This document shows, in pieces, positions 1 through 16,245 of a stretch of DNA of 64,000 bases. The DNA is from Azolla pinnata (taxonomy: Eukaryota; Streptophyta; Polypodiopsida; Salviniales; Salviniaceae): contig JBBBWG010028311.1 of the NCBI GenBank assembly GCA_037176905.1, forward strand, positions 75,299 through 139,298, written 5' to 3'. The notes under the pieces are model-generated. The model was not told the origin of the DNA. It did not search any database and was given only the letters and a program-made list of their open reading frames with translations. Every line of letters starts with the position of its first letter. The first letter of the stretch is position 1. The position numbers were made by a program, and so were the translations under genes.

Positions 1-355
1 GTTTTAATTCATCATTTTAATTGTTTTAATTAATTTTAATTGTGTTAATTCATTTTAATTGTTTTAATTCATTTTAATTGTTTTAATTCGATTTAATTGT
101 TTTAATTCATTTTAATTGTTTTAATTCATTTTAATTGTTTTAATTCATTTTAATTGTTTTAATTCATTTTAATTGTTTTTATTCATTTTAATTGTTTTTA
201 TTGATTTTAATAGTTTTTATTCATTTTATTGTTTTTATTCATTTTAATTGTTTTCATTCATTTTAATTCTTTTAATTCATTTTAATTGTTTTCATTCATT
301 TTAATTGCTTTAATTCATTTTAATTGCTTTAATTCGTTTTAATTGTTTCGTTTAC
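1..355. repeat. AT-rich tandem repeat, about 20 bp unit
   Basis: About 17 imperfect head-to-tail copies of a 20 bp unit that alternates TTTTAATTG with TTTTAATTCAT. Copies differ by single substitutions. The array runs off the left edge of the window, so its true length is unknown. No coding potential. Confidence 0.9.
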
Positions 356-365
356 ATTAAAATAA

Positions 366-1198
366 AAGGGAAAATTAACAACGCCCGGCCAGAACTAGAA
401 ATTCTAAAATTAACGCCTGGTTTTTTTAAAGTTTAACGCGCTTTTTAACTATTTAACCTCCCAAATCAATCAATTATACGAGTTCAGTTAACATCAAATT
501 AAGGGATCGGTTAACGCTAAATTATTTACTTGATTCACATGGAATTAATCCGTTAACCGATTCATTTAGATTCAGATATTACTAACTTTTGTTGACCGAA
601 TGTTAGATTAGAATCAATTAGTGGGAAGAAGTTAGGAATAGAATCGATTCACGTTATACTAGCGGAATTTAATTGGGTGTTAATTTTTAGTGGAATAGAA
701 GATTGTGCGTTAATTTGTATATTCTGATTTGGGTAGGCATTAAAATGTAATTTATAATTTTGTTAGGTGTTTTTTTTTTGTGATTTCCCCTTTAATCAAT
801 TGCATTTCAATGCTTGCAACTAAACTAGAAATTACAAATTAATGCTTAGTTTTAAAATTTAATGCAATTAATCAATTAACACTAGATCAATTTATCGCAA
901 GTTCAATTAACATCAAATTAAGGAATTTATTAACGCTCAACATGTTAATCAATTAATTAGATTCTAAAAATTAGTAACTTTCGTTAATCAAATATAGTTA
1001 GGGAATCGATTAGGATAAACAAATAAGGAAACAATCATGAATGAAATCAATCAACGTTATGCTAGAGGAATTACATTGGGTGTTAATTTGTAGTGGAAGA
1101 TAAGAGCATGCGTTATTTTGATCTGTAGTTTTTTTTTTAGCAGACGTTAAAATGTAATTTAATAATTTTGTTAGGTATTTTTTGGTAATCCTCCCTAA
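366..1198. repeat. Two diverged tandem copies of a roughly 400 bp AT-rich element
   Basis: Positions 380-787 and 808-1195 align along their length. Shared landmarks in the same order are AACTAGAAATT, TCAATTAACATCAAATTAAGG (one mismatch between copies), a GTTAGG...AATCGATT block, GTTATRCTAG, TTGGGTGTTAATTT, TTAAAATGTAATTTA and TTTTGTTAGGT. The copies have drifted by substitutions and small indels. The first copy starts AAAGGGAAAAT and ends with a sequence whose complement starts AAAGGGGAAAT, a weak terminal inverted repeat that would fit a MITE-like element. No transposase is seen. Confidence 0.7.
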
Positions 1199-1243
1199 AA
1201 TGAAAATGCTTGCCCCTTCAAATGGCATGAGATCCGTTTCACG

Positions 1244-1350
1244 CAAGGTGTAAACCCTAAACCCTGCAAATCCTAAACTCTGTCATCCCTAAACCCTAAT
1301 CCCGACAAACCCTAATATTGTGTAAACCCTAAACCCTTAAACCCTAAAAC
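1244..1350. repeat. Degenerate interstitial telomere-type repeat (CCCTAAA)
   Basis: Several CCCTAAAC units are separated by diverged versions such as TCCTAAAC and CCCTAATC. It looks like a decayed CCCTAAA array on the + strand. A further pair of units lies near 1500-1512. Confidence 0.7.
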
Positions 1351-1640
1351 TTAAGCGCCGAGATCCTTTTATTGACTCAAAGGCAGGTGTGAAAAGGATC
1401 TTGGCGCGTAAGGGCTAACATCTATCTCACACTGGCCTTGAGGTTGGAGATCTGTTTCACACGGGCCTTACGGCCTGAGATGCATTTCACACCAAGCCCA
1501 ACCCTAAACCCTATAAATCATAAGCCCGAAACCTTGAAGCGCCGAGATCCCATTCGCACTTGTGATTATGGCCTAAGATCCCTTTCACACTGCCATCTTA
1601 AGGCTTGAGAGAGATCTTGCTCTCATGGGCAGCTCACCAT
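1351..1640. repeat. Short degenerate repeats (GAGATC..TTTCACAC) with a hairpin
   Basis: A motif of the form GAGATC-N-TTTCACAC followed by GGCCT or GCCC recurs about seven times at 30-40 bp spacing. It includes a 16 bp inverted repeat: 1355-1370 pairs with 1392-1407 with one mismatch, around a 21 bp loop. No recognised function. Confidence 0.5.
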
Positions 1641-2033
1641 GGCCTTTGCCCCATTCCGGGTTTTCAGGGCCTGGGATCCCTTTCGCACCGGTCCCTGAGA
1701 TCTCGTTGTATGGATATTGTTGCAAAAAAACTCAAGGATGGCCATGTTACGATCCCGCTGACCATAATCTCTGGGGCTCTCTCTGCTGCCCGACTTGCCA
1801 AGTTTAACACGCCGAATGAAACTCGCAGATTGCTTTTCCCAATTTCCTTGAATAAAGCCTCGAGCAAAAGAGGCTCTTAGACGAGACAATTATTTGCCAA
1901 ATTGATGCAAAGCTCTTGGACACTGCTGCTAGAACATTGAGAAAGCCGAGAATCGCAAATATGGATCTTTACATATATATACTGAGAATCACGAGATTAA
2001 AGGTAGAAAACTATGTCCTAGACCAAAGATTGG
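1641..2033. other. Intergenic, no feature recognised
   Basis: Reading frames of up to about 90 codons occur on both strands here (for example 1605-1880), but they overlap each other, show no recognisable domain and start inside repeat DNA. I see nothing that supports a gene. Confidence 0.5.
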
Positions 2034-2034
2034 G

Positions 2035-2530
2035 CACATTTGAATCACAATTTCACTGAAATTGGACCCACTTCAATCACGATTTTAATTACAAAACACG
2101 AATTGAACCCATTTTAATCACAAATTCAATTACAGAACATGGATTGGACCCATTTCAATCAAAATTTCAATTACAAAACCCAAATCGGACCCATTTCAAT
2201 CACATTTTCGATTACAAAACACAAAATGGATCCATTTCAATTACAATCTCAATCACAGAACACAAATTGGACCCATTTCAATTACATATTCAATTACAGA
2301 ACACAAATATGATCCATTTCAATTACTATCTCAATTTACAAAGCACAAATTAAACCCATTTGAATTACAACGACAACTACAAAATACGAATTGAAGCCAC
2401 CTCAACTTCAATCTCAATTACGAACACGAATTCGACCCATTTGATTTACGATTTCATTTCCAAAAACGGGAATCGGACCTAGTCAATTACAATCTCAGTT
2501 ACGGAAACACAAATTGGATCCGGTTCCCAT
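2035..2530. repeat. Minisatellite, 41-43 bp unit
   Basis: About 11 to 12 imperfect copies of a unit containing GGACCCATTTCAATTAC, then ATTTCAATTACA and GAACACAAATT. Two clear neighbouring unit starts are 2270 and 2311. An open frame across it (2144-2353) is a by-product of the repeat. Confidence 0.85.
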
Positions 2531-3112
2531 CCATAAAAAAAATTGAAATGGTTTGAAATAGATGGAAACCTCTTCTCTGCCCATGGTTTCTCTGATACGC
2601 CATAGCTTCAGTCATGGGGCAAGATCATTCTTTTCTTCACCGCGACCCTGATGATGCCAAAGGTATGCTCTGTTCTCTTCTTTTCCACATGCCGTCTGTT
2701 CTTCTTGCTGCATTCGCAAGCCATGCTTGGCTCCATAGCTCCTCCTTGCAAGTAAGTGTAACACTTTCTTTCCCCCTCCATTGTTTTTGCTGTGTGTGCT
2801 CTGTGTTTGTGTTTCTTTGTATGTACACTCGTACACACGTTCTGAAACATGGAGTAAGCTGTGCAGAGAAGTCGTTTTGAACTCGTGCTTGGGAAAAGGA
2901 GCCCGGTTCTGTTTGCTTTTCTCTACACTTCCAGTTTTTTTCCTCCATTTTGATGGGCATTCAGTCCATTACAATGCATCTTGTTACGTCCATGGCAATG
3001 GGTTCTGGTGGTTCATACATAGGCCTGGAACTTCTGAAGCTTTTCCATTGAAGGAGACATCAAAGCCAGGCGTAGTGTTTGTTTGTTTTACTGATTTCAT
3101 CATTTTTGTTGC
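2531..3112 (+). promoter_or_regulatory. Presumed promoter and leader of the CDPK gene
   Basis: Unique-looking DNA lies between the minisatellite and the CDPK start. Several ATG codons occur (2614, 2781), but their frames do not join the kinase and end before it or in another frame. Transcription presumably starts here; no clear TATA box was assigned. Confidence 0.35.
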
Positions 3113-6712
<3,600 letters not shown>

Positions 6713-7670
6713 AGAGCTCGAGACGGCAAGGACTAGAAAAGAAACAGCTTGAATGCACTCTGCTTGAATGGATTTACCGTAGATAGTATACATACTCGTG
6801 TATACAAGACACACCTACCTACCTACATACATACATACATACATACATACATACGTATGTACGTACGTATTCTTTCCATCTTACCTGTTATGTATACATA
6901 AGATACACACACATGGAAGGAAAGCCACGGATTGGACAGTGAGCGTCTTTGGTTTCATGTAAGTCTATTCCAAGATCAGTGATGCTGAATAATAATAACA
7001 GCATAGGATAGGTGATGTGGCTCAATTTCAATTTGTTGCTTTGCACCATGATTCGATTTCATTGCCTTCTCTGGTCTTTTACTATGATGCATAAATTTGT
7101 CATATGCATATGTATTTTGTCGGAAATGTTGAAGAGAAACAACATACATTCTGGGTAGTTATTAGTTAATTATACATTTCCATCCCATCAACTCGGAGAT
7201 TTGTAGGGATTGGGAGAGTAAACCATGTAAGTTTCCATCAAATAGAGGTTACTCGAAAGAAATTTCCACCTGTAGATAACTTACTATGGAATATTGAGAA
7301 GACTACAACGAGATATTTGTCCCGTATAACAATTGATCAAGGCTTTAGAATTGCCAAGGTATCTCTTCAACTATGTTAGAATGGAGCGATTCTAACTCTA
7401 ATGATGATGAGTTAGAATGGAGTCTTATAATGCGTTTTTATTAGAACAGAATATTGAAAGTTTGGATAGCATTTTTATTAGAATAATGTGTTATCGAATT
7501 CATTTTACATGTATATTTCGGTAGAACAAGAGCATGGATTTCGAACCTCGAATGGACGTTTCATAAACTATTGACATCTTTTCCATGAATTCGTGACAAG
7601 CAGCTACGAGACATGCACAATGGGACAGACAGCTCAGGGGTTGACGAATTCAAGCATGAGGCAGCTCCAG
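6713..7670. other. CDPK 3' flank and intergenic DNA
   Basis: Contains the 3' untranslated region of the CDPK gene, including a (CATA)n/(CGTA)n microsatellite at about 6811-6870. The rest is AT-rich, and I see no gene or mobile element. Confidence 0.6.
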
Positions 7671-7674
7671 AGGC

Positions 7675-8490
7675 AATCAAGGCTTAATTCCAGTTGCAAC
7701 TGATCCAAAGAATCAAACTTCTTAACATACAACCTAGTTCCAACTTATCTAAGAGAGAACCATACTTCTTAGCTTAAAACCTAATTCCAATTGAATCAAA
7801 CACCTTAACATAAAACCCAATATTCCGACTGATCTAGACAATCAGACTTCTTGACATAAAACCTAGCTTTGACTAATCCAAGAGAGAGCCAGACTTCTTA
7901 GCATAAAATCCAGTTCTAGAGAGAATCAAACATCTTAACATAAAACCCAATGGCGGCTGATCGAGAGAGAATCAAACTTCTTAACATAAAACCCAGTTCT
8001 GGATGATCCAGAGAGAATTTGACATCTTAACATAAAACCCAGTTCTGGCTGATCCAGAGAGGATCAACCTTCTTAACACAAAAACCCAGTTCGGGCTAAT
8101 CCAGAGAGAATTTGACATCTTAACATAAAACCCGGTTCTGACTGATCCAAAGAGGATCAACCTTCTTAACATAAAACCCAGTTTGGGATGATCCAGAAAG
8201 AATCAGAAATCTTAACATAAAACTCCAGCTTTGACTGATCCAGAGAGAATCAACCTTCTTAAAATAAAACCCAGTACTGGCTGATCTAGAGACAATCCTA
8301 CATGTTAACACAAAAACCTAGTTTTGGCTGATCCTATGAGAATCGGGCGTCTCAACCCAAAACCCCAGTTTGGGTTGATCCAAAGAGAATTAGACACCTT
8401 AACACAAAACCCAATTCGGACGGATTCTCAGAGAATCAGACTTGTGAACATTAAAACCCTAAGTTCTGGGATCATCCAGATTCCAGACAG
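7675..8490. repeat. Minisatellite, 46-48 bp unit
   Basis: About 17 imperfect copies. The consensus parts are GATCCAGAGAGAATC, CTTCTTAACATAAAACC and CAGTTCTGGCT. Clear unit starts fall at 8005, 8051 and about 8099. Open frames on the minus strand are repeat by-products. The array passes directly into the telomere-type block that follows. Confidence 0.9.
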
Positions 8491-8494
8491 TTTT

Positions 8495-8853
8495 TCCCTA
8501 AACCCTAAACCCTAAACCCTAAACCCCATAAACCCTAAACCCTAAACCCCATAAACCCTAAACCCTAAACCCCATAAACCCTAAAACCTAAACTCTAAAC
8601 ACCCCTAAACCCTAAACCCTAAACCCCTAACCCCTAAACCCTAAATCCCTAAACCCTCAACCCTCCTAAACCCTAAACCCTAAACCCTAAACCCTAAACC
8701 CTAAACCCTCCTAAACCCTAAACCCTCCTAAACCCTAAACCCTCCTAAACCCTAAACCCTCCTAAACCCTAAACCCCTAAACCCTAAACCCTCCTAAACC
8801 CTAAACCCTAAACCCTCCTAAACCCTAAACCCTAAACCCTAAACCCTAAACCC
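8495..8853. repeat. Interstitial telomere-type array, CCCTAAA
   Basis: About 360 bp of CCCTAAA heptamers with insertions giving CCCTCCTAAA and CCCCATAAA variants. The block ends 93 bp before the MSH3 start codon, so it lies in that gene's promoter or leader. Several variant units are themselves tandemly repeated, so the array has expanded locally. Confidence 0.95.
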
Positions 8854-8946
8854 AGAATCCGCTGCTCTTGTTCCTTCTTCTCTCTCACATGACGCCTTGA
8901 TGTTCCATCAGTTTGGCGCCAAAAATTTGGGTCCCGCGAAATCGAT

Positions 8947-11900
8947 ATGGCTATGGCGACCAAGGAGAAGCAGCAGCAGCAGCGACAGCGACAGCAGGTC
9001 ATCTCCCGCTTCTTCTCCCCCAAGCCTCCCGCCCAGGTACGCTCCGCCGCCATATCCTCCAAACCTCCTCCCCCTTCCGCACGCGGTGATGCGGCGTGCG
9101 AGCTCCCTTCTCCATCTCCCGCTAAGCAGAGAAACGGCGAAGCGAGCCTCCCCAGGCTTCGGAAACGGCCTCTTCGTAACGGTAGAACTGCAGCGGGAAA
9201 GGAAGCGGAACAAGGAGATGGAGAAGAGGAGGAGGAGGAGAAGGAAGAAGAAGATGATGATGATGGTGAAGAAATCGAAGAAGAAAGAAAGCGTTCAGGA
9301 CAAGGGAACCTTGGTTGTAGTAGCATCGATGAAGGCAAGGAGACCTATGAAAGGAAGAGGAGGAGAGAAGATAATTCGTCAAACGCATCGTCGCTCATGG
9401 TGGCTGAGATTCTCTTGCCAAATCACACGGAAGGAAACGGCTTAACCTCATTCCATGCATCTAAAGCGTCAGGTAAACCTCACGACGATCTTGCAGACAG
9501 ATCATCGTTAGATCTGGCTCGTCACCGTAAATTCGTCGAGAAACTCCTGGTTTCCATGGATAGCGAGCCTTTGCAAGGATCGAGGCCTTCAAACAAGCTT
9601 CCCCCAAAGGATCAACAGTATACCCCGCTGGAGCAACAAGTTATCGAGTTGAAAGCAAAACACAAAGGTATCCTTCTCATGGTAGAAGTAGGCTACAAGT
9701 ACAGAATGTTTGGAGAAGATGCTGAGGTTGCTGCTAGGGTGTTGGGAGTCTTTGCATACAATGACCACAATTTCATCACTGCCAGCATTCCGACCTTCCG
9801 ACTGCATGTTCATGTGAGGAGGCTTGTAGAGGCCGGATATAAGGTAGGGGTGGTGAAGCAGACCGAAACAGCTGCTATCAAAGCACATGGTGGGAATAAG
9901 GTTGGTCCATTCACAAGGGGCTTATCTGCATTATATAGCCGTGCTACCCTCGAGGCTGCAACCGACCTTGGTGGTGATTCTTCAACAGAAAACAGTAGAG
10001 CTAGCAATTACCTCATGTGTGTTGCTGAAAAGATGGAAGGTTCAAAACCTGTGAAGCAAGAGGTGAAGCACAATGTAGGTGTTGATCCGAAATCGGTTTC
10101 AAAAGGAGCTTATGACAGCACTATTGGGGTTGTTGCAGTGGAAACTGCTACTGGTGATGTCATGTTTGGACAGTTTAACGATACGGTGACTCGGACTGAG
10201 CTGGAGGCCCATCTTCTCGCCTGCTCTCCTGCAGAGATTCTTCTCGCTTCGCCATTGATGTCTTCGACAGAGAAGGTAGTTGAAATGCTTGGCTTATATA
10301 AGAGCGCACTATTGGTCTGGATTGTTAAACTTGATATGCACTGTTGCTAGGATGTAGCTAGGGTTTTCCATATCCAGTAGAGACAGATTTGATACATCTG
10401 GACTGAAAAGGAAAAGCTGTATACAGGCTCAAAAACATTTTTTTTTTCTAGATGATATGTAAGATTTTTGGATTGTGGGACATCAAATGAGGTTGCATGT
10501 CAATAGATTACACCATTGTAAGCTATGATGTACTAATGATACATCATATACATATGGTTTGCTCTCAAGAGAACATTCAATAATTTTGTAATTCTTTACA
10601 AAGGGGATGAATTGCGTTCATGGCCTGTAAAAAAGCACATGACAACCAAGAAAGACACAAATCCTCAGAGGTAAAACCATCCACAAAATAAAGAGGAGGC
10701 TTCCTGTGATAATGCCATTCTTGACCTACCTGTTATATGTGACATTGAAAATTCGTACCTTGGCTGCACAACTGCATGAAAACAATATTTTATCATTGGA
10801 CTGATCAGACGAGCAAATTAATTTTGGTCTACTTGTTTGAACTTGTAGCTTGTTCTGGAGTTCACTGGACAACCCACAAATGCACGAATAGAGAGAATTC
10901 CTCGCGATTCTTTGGGTAGTGCAGCAATGTCAGAGGTCCTTGAGTTTTATCAGGGCAAGGAAAATAGTAAACCAGAGGATCAAAAATCTGATGGCTGTCA
11001 AAACGAAGGAAGATTTGATGAAGGCATAGAAGTAAGTCACATAAGTTGGGACATTGGAAGCTAGTTATTGAAAAGATTATAGTTGTATATTTTCATTTTT
11101 GTCACATTAGATAGTGTTCTGGACTTTGTTTGACAGGCAATCTTGGCTATGCCAGACCTAGTGATTCAGGCTCTTGCTTTGGCCTTAAGGTACTTGTCAC
11201 AGTTTGGTTTAGAGAGAATCCTTCGGCTTGGGGCAACGTTTCGGCCTTTTGCGAGTTCTTCGGAAATGAGCCTCTCATCTAATACATTACAACAACTAGA
11301 GGTATGGTGCCAAGTTTGATAGACAAAAAATTGAGGAAATATTCTTCTGAAAGGTTCCAAAATAAGAAAGAGGAACATTTAATCTAGCGGCGTGACTGAT
11401 GCAGATATTGCAAAACAATGCAGATGGAACTTCGAAGGGATCATTGCTGTGGTTAATGGATCATACAAATACAGCCTTTGGTGGACGGTTGCTGCACCAC
11501 TGGGTAACTTGTGAACACATGTGACTTTCTGGAGCATACAAGGATCTTATCTATTTTTTTGGATTTTCAGTTGATCCACCCGTTATGTGACCAATCACTC
11601 ATATCCAATCGTCTCGATGCTGTGTCTGAAATTGTGGACACAATGGGAAGCGTTGCAGATAATGAAAGTGAAGGTTCCTTTCCAGGTAGTCGGAGAGGTG
11701 GTGGTTCTCTCGGTTCTATGAGCAGAGGAAGTAACTCAAAAAGTATGCTTGGGGTGGTTTTGATGGCACTGAAAAAAGCTCCTGATATTGAGCGTGGGAT
11801 TACGAGGATATTTCATGGTACAGCAAACCCCTCAGAGGTGAAATTTGGATTCTCCTCTAAACCCTCTACATTTTTCATTCGTAATTAGGTGGTTAAAAGA

Positions 11901-14900
11901 AGACAAATCATCATACTATATTGTTCATGGATAGTGATTGTACATGAGATGTCATGGATGTACTATTCACCATTTTTCTTTCATACATGCAGTTTATTTC
12001 TGTGATCCAAGCATTACTTACAGCAGTAACACAGTTGCAGCAGATCTGTCAAGAGAATGATGATGGCATGGTTGAATATCATTCTGAAGGGAATGGAATA
12101 TTCAAAGCTCCACTTTTAAAGAGATTGTTGGCAGCGGCATCATCGTCAGTTGTGAGGGAGCATGCATCTAGATTGTTATCTTCCTTAAACAAAGAAGCGG
12201 CACATTGTGGAGATAAACACAATCTTTTTGTCTGTGGCTCTGGTAAATTTCCGATGGTATGTTTCTGAAGATCAGCAGAACAGTGTGCTTTAATTCAATT
12301 TATGCTTCTCAGAATATTGGTTTTATAGGTAGAAAAATGCAAAGCTGCAGTTGAATCAGCAGAACAGTGCCTAGTGTGTTTACTTCCTCAATATCGAAAG
12401 CTACTCAAAATGCCAAACTTGCAGTACCTGAGTGTATCTGGCACTACTCATTTGATTGAGGTACATAATTTTCCCTCATGTCGTTTGCCATCTTTCATTG
12501 CAATGACTAAAATACCTGACAAATTATCTCTCACTGTTGTTAAGGTGTCGATAAACCAACGTGTTCCACATGATTGGATTAAGGTTTGCAGTACAAAGAA
12601 GACAAATCGTTATCATACTCCAGATGTGTTACAAGCATTGGATGCCCTTGCACTTGCAAAAGAAGAACTCACTGTGGAGTGCAACAAAGCATGGGACTCT
12701 TTTCTTGCAGACTTCTCTATGTACTATATAGATTTCCGCTCCACTGTTCATGCTTTTGCAGCTCTGGATTGTCTCTATTCTCTTGCAATTGTTTCACGGA
12801 ATCAGGTAATGCATCGAGTACTAAAGTCATTCCTTTTGTGCCATTTTCTAGTTTAAGAGCATTTTCATGTTTACAATTGCAGGGATACACTCGGCCCACT
12901 TTTGTAGAACAAGATTCTGCACAGCTAATCATTGAAGGTGGTCGGCATCCTGTATGAATCCATCTAAGCTTGTCCACTCATAGCAAATTCATTTCTGATC
13001 GTGCCATAAAAAACTGATATCCTTGAAACATTTGTCATCAATTTGGAATAGGTTCTCGAGGCTACGCTACAGGAGGGTTTTGTGCCCAATGACACATGTT
13101 TATATGCTGATGGTGAACACTGCCAGATCATCACCGGTCCAAATATGGGCGGCAAAAGTTGCTACATACGCCAAGTAGCCCTAATAGCTATAATGGCTCA
13201 GGTAATGCATAAGCAGAATCAATTGTGATGATTGATGGGATCTTTGAATTGAAATGATTGACCTACAAGTTCTTGAGTAGGTTGGATCATACGTGCCTGC
13301 TATTTCTGTGAAACTTCGTGCATTTGATGCAATATATACAAGAATGGGCGCATCTGACAACATTCAACGTGGTTCAAGTACCTTTTTAGAAGAATTAAAC
13401 GAAGCATCAATTATTCTTCGAAATGCGACCCCCTACTCTTTAGTGATCATGGATGAACTTGGTAGAGGAACCAGTACGCATGATGGTGTGGCGATTGCGT
13501 ATGCAACTCTAAATTATCTACTGAAGGACATCAAGTGTCTCACATTATTTGTCACTCATTATCCAAGACTCGCGGAATTAACAGAGAGGTACCCTCATGA
13601 GATGGGTGCATATCATGTTTCCTATTTGGTTGACAAGTCCTCTCTTTCGGAAGCCTCCGAAGTGATGTGCAAACAGTTCTCAGATAAAGATAATGGTGCC
13701 TCTACAACTACTAAAAGCTCTAATGGAGAGGATGAGAACTGTGATGCTGCACAGAAAATAACTTTCCTTTACAAGCTGGTTAAAGGAATAGCCAGCAGAA
13801 GCTTTGGTTTGCATGTGGCAAGGCTTGCACAGGTACGTTTTTCTTTAATGGGTTATTATTATAAACACTATACTTTGTTTCTGCCTTCTGAAGAGTCGGT
13901 ATCTATTTTAGTATTGTCTGCAATTCCCCCCTTCTAGTCATAAGAAGACAGTGTATGGTTGCTGGAAATATATCATTTAATGTTAGGAGGATGTAAGGCA
14001 GCAGGATGGAGTCGTGAGGGGGATAAGCAGCCCAACACTGCAGAGAAATGATCTCTTCTAAAAGTGTTGGCACATCATTTGTGTCCCTAAACGATGCGGT
14101 GGCCAAAAGTCCCACGAGGTCTTGTGGGAAATGGCTTGGATCATACATCTTTAATTGGGCATGGCTGCCAAATTATGAGTAGACCTCAGGTGGGCTTCTT
14201 TTTGGGATATTGTAACCGAAGGTGGATAAGAAGTGATTGGCATACTTATTGATAGAAACGCTTGAATAGGTTCATAGAGGTTGTACCTCATGCTTCAGAT
14301 TAGCAATAGAAACCCCTGAGTATTCCCTCATACTCCTTAGGGTATTGGTCTGTGTCACAAAACATGATTACAAATATGGATGATCTCACATTATCCATAT
14401 TATAACAAAACTAAATTTTCTGGGTGTCTTAGAGGTCCATCACAATAACATTTAATGCATGGAGTCCAAAATTGGTTGACAAGAATGATGAAATGTGTCA
14501 TGGGTCAGAGTACTAAAGATGGATAGATAGATTCTATTATTTTCAGGGGAGGCAGGACCCCCCCCCCCCCCCCAAAACAAAAACAGGTTCTCATGTAATA
14601 ATTGTTTATAACGACTGTCGATGCCTAAGAACTTTACTAATAACTGATGCAATTAAGCGAGCTCACTGATTGAAAGAGAGATTCATGCAAGTGGTTGTGT
14701 AATGTGATGCGTGACTTACAGATTCCAGAGACATGTATAATGAAGGCATCAACCATGGCTGCAAGGTTAGAAAACGAAGTAAAATCACGTACGACAATGG
14801 CTAAAACGGGGTACACGCAAGGTGATGGCGATGATGATATAGAGAATGATGCGATCGAAGGAGGAGAGGGTGAGCATGTAGAGGATGATCTAGGCAGCAG

Positions 14901-15033
14901 ATACAATGGCCTTGATGTTGCTAAGGTTGCAGACCTGTGCTCATCCATTCTTTCGGCCTTATCATCTCCGAGGGAGGAACTTCTGCCAACTTTGAAGATG
15001 GCGCAGGCACGTGCCGCCAAGTGTCGGCTCTGA
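8947..15033 (+). CDS. MSH3: DNA mismatch repair protein MSH3
   Basis: MutS homolog expected to pair with MSH2 (MutS-beta) and recognise insertion/deletion loops in the nucleus. Exons: 8947-10275, 10849-11031, 11137-11301, 11405-11503, 11571-11837, 11993-12256, 12329-12460, 12545-12805, 12883-12951, 13052-13201, 13281-13832, 14722-15033; every exon is a whole number of codons, total 1260 residues. A PCNA-interacting box, QQVISRFF, lies at 16-23, followed by a long acidic and basic linker. The mismatch-binding domain starts near 225 (YTPLEQQ), with [11 protein letters not shown] typical of MSH3. Walker A GPNMGGKS is at 952-959, the MutS signature [12 protein letters not shown] starts at 1031, and FVTHYP follows. 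Exon 1 carries 443 codons without interruption. A second ATG two codons downstream is an alternative start. The C-terminal part (after 1158) is less conserved but in frame. Confidence 0.95.
14558..14573. repeat. C16 homopolymer in MSH3 intron 11
   Basis: Sixteen consecutive C residues followed by AAAACAAAAAC. A length-unstable mononucleotide tract in a long intron (13833-14721). Confidence 0.9.
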
Positions 15034-16245
15034 AGCCCCCATTTTTTTGTATTTCTCAAACTACTCACCGAGCGATGATGCTTGGTGAGCAAAATGATTA
15101 TACGCTCTTTGATTTGATTCCACAGATTGTATATAGAGGACTTGTTTGCCTGGTAGATTGCCCCGTGATGGATCGGACATTGACAGCTATATATTTGAAG
15201 AGCTCAAAGCCGATCCTGGAACCCGAGAATGTAATTGCATCTGCGTTGTATACGTGGTATTGTTTACAAGCTGTTTTTAATCTGGCGGTGATCGATCTTT
15301 GTCGAATTTGGATTGCGAGGGTGTGAATTTAGGGGTGCTGGGCTCGGCTCGCAGTAGGATGATTCATACCCTATTGTTTGAACTTCTTGTTTGTGTTGAG
15401 TGATGGGTCCATGAGATATGGTGCTAGCCCAGCACAGGCTTCAAGAAAAACAATCGATTTCTCGTGCATTTGGTTTGGGAATGATCTTGATTGATCAATA
15501 AACCCGGGTTTTGTATCCGATTGCCTCTTGATGACCTTTTCTTGGATCCATCCACTAGCTCGAGAAGTTTATTTTGGGGGCATTCTTGTTAGAATGGACT
15601 TCTCGAGTCAAACGACATCAAGAACAGAGTCAAGACGCAAAACCCAAATGTGAAAAAAGGAGAGGAAATACAGTGTTCGTCTCTCTACGTCTTTTGCTTC
15701 TTCAAGGCAATGGACATAACCGGTCTAGATCAGTGCAAACCAAAATCCATAACAAAGTTTGCAGCATGATACATATATTGTTAAAAAATGCTTATTCTAT
15801 AGAATATCAAATACGTTTTGGAATACTCGGACGTATTTTGCATGTATTTAACGTTTTGAAACTGCCATTTGTGTTTTAAAGCCGAATTTTTACAAATATC
15901 AAAAGTAATTTTTATTGGGGCTATTGTTTCGTCCTGGAAGTCGCTTTTTTTTTATAAACTTAAACTTAAAATTTTGATTCTCTACTCTTTAAGATTTTTA
16001 TAAATTTACTGATGTCAAGAAGTGGATTATGAAAAATTTCAGCGATACGCAGGTCTAATGAATCATAAATCTATACAACTATTCAACATACTCTGGCGTA
16101 TTGAACCCACGTTTTACATATTGAACTCGTATATTTGATGTATCGATGTGGCGTGGACAAAATGGTCAGACGCGATTCGAATCACACGCAAAGTAAGCGG
16201 AAGGCATCGAAGTGGGGCACAAAATGCAGATCACACATGAACACC
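15034..16245. other. MSH3 3' flank and intergenic DNA
   Basis: Probable 3' untranslated region to about 15500, then AT-rich DNA. Open frames at 14937-15326 and 15574-15879 show no domain and are probably chance. No RNA gene or element was recognised. Confidence 0.5.

Noticed and set aside
1605-1889. Open frames of 88-91 codons on both strands
   Set aside because: Mutually overlapping, no domain, located in decayed repeat DNA.
2614-2880. Open frame starting MGQDHS upstream of the CDPK
   Set aside because: Not in a frame that joins the kinase. The MGNC start at 3113 gives a proper acylation signal and a full-length protein.
7981-8311. Minus-strand frames with internally repeated peptides
   Set aside because: They are translations of the 46-48 bp minisatellite and lack gene context.
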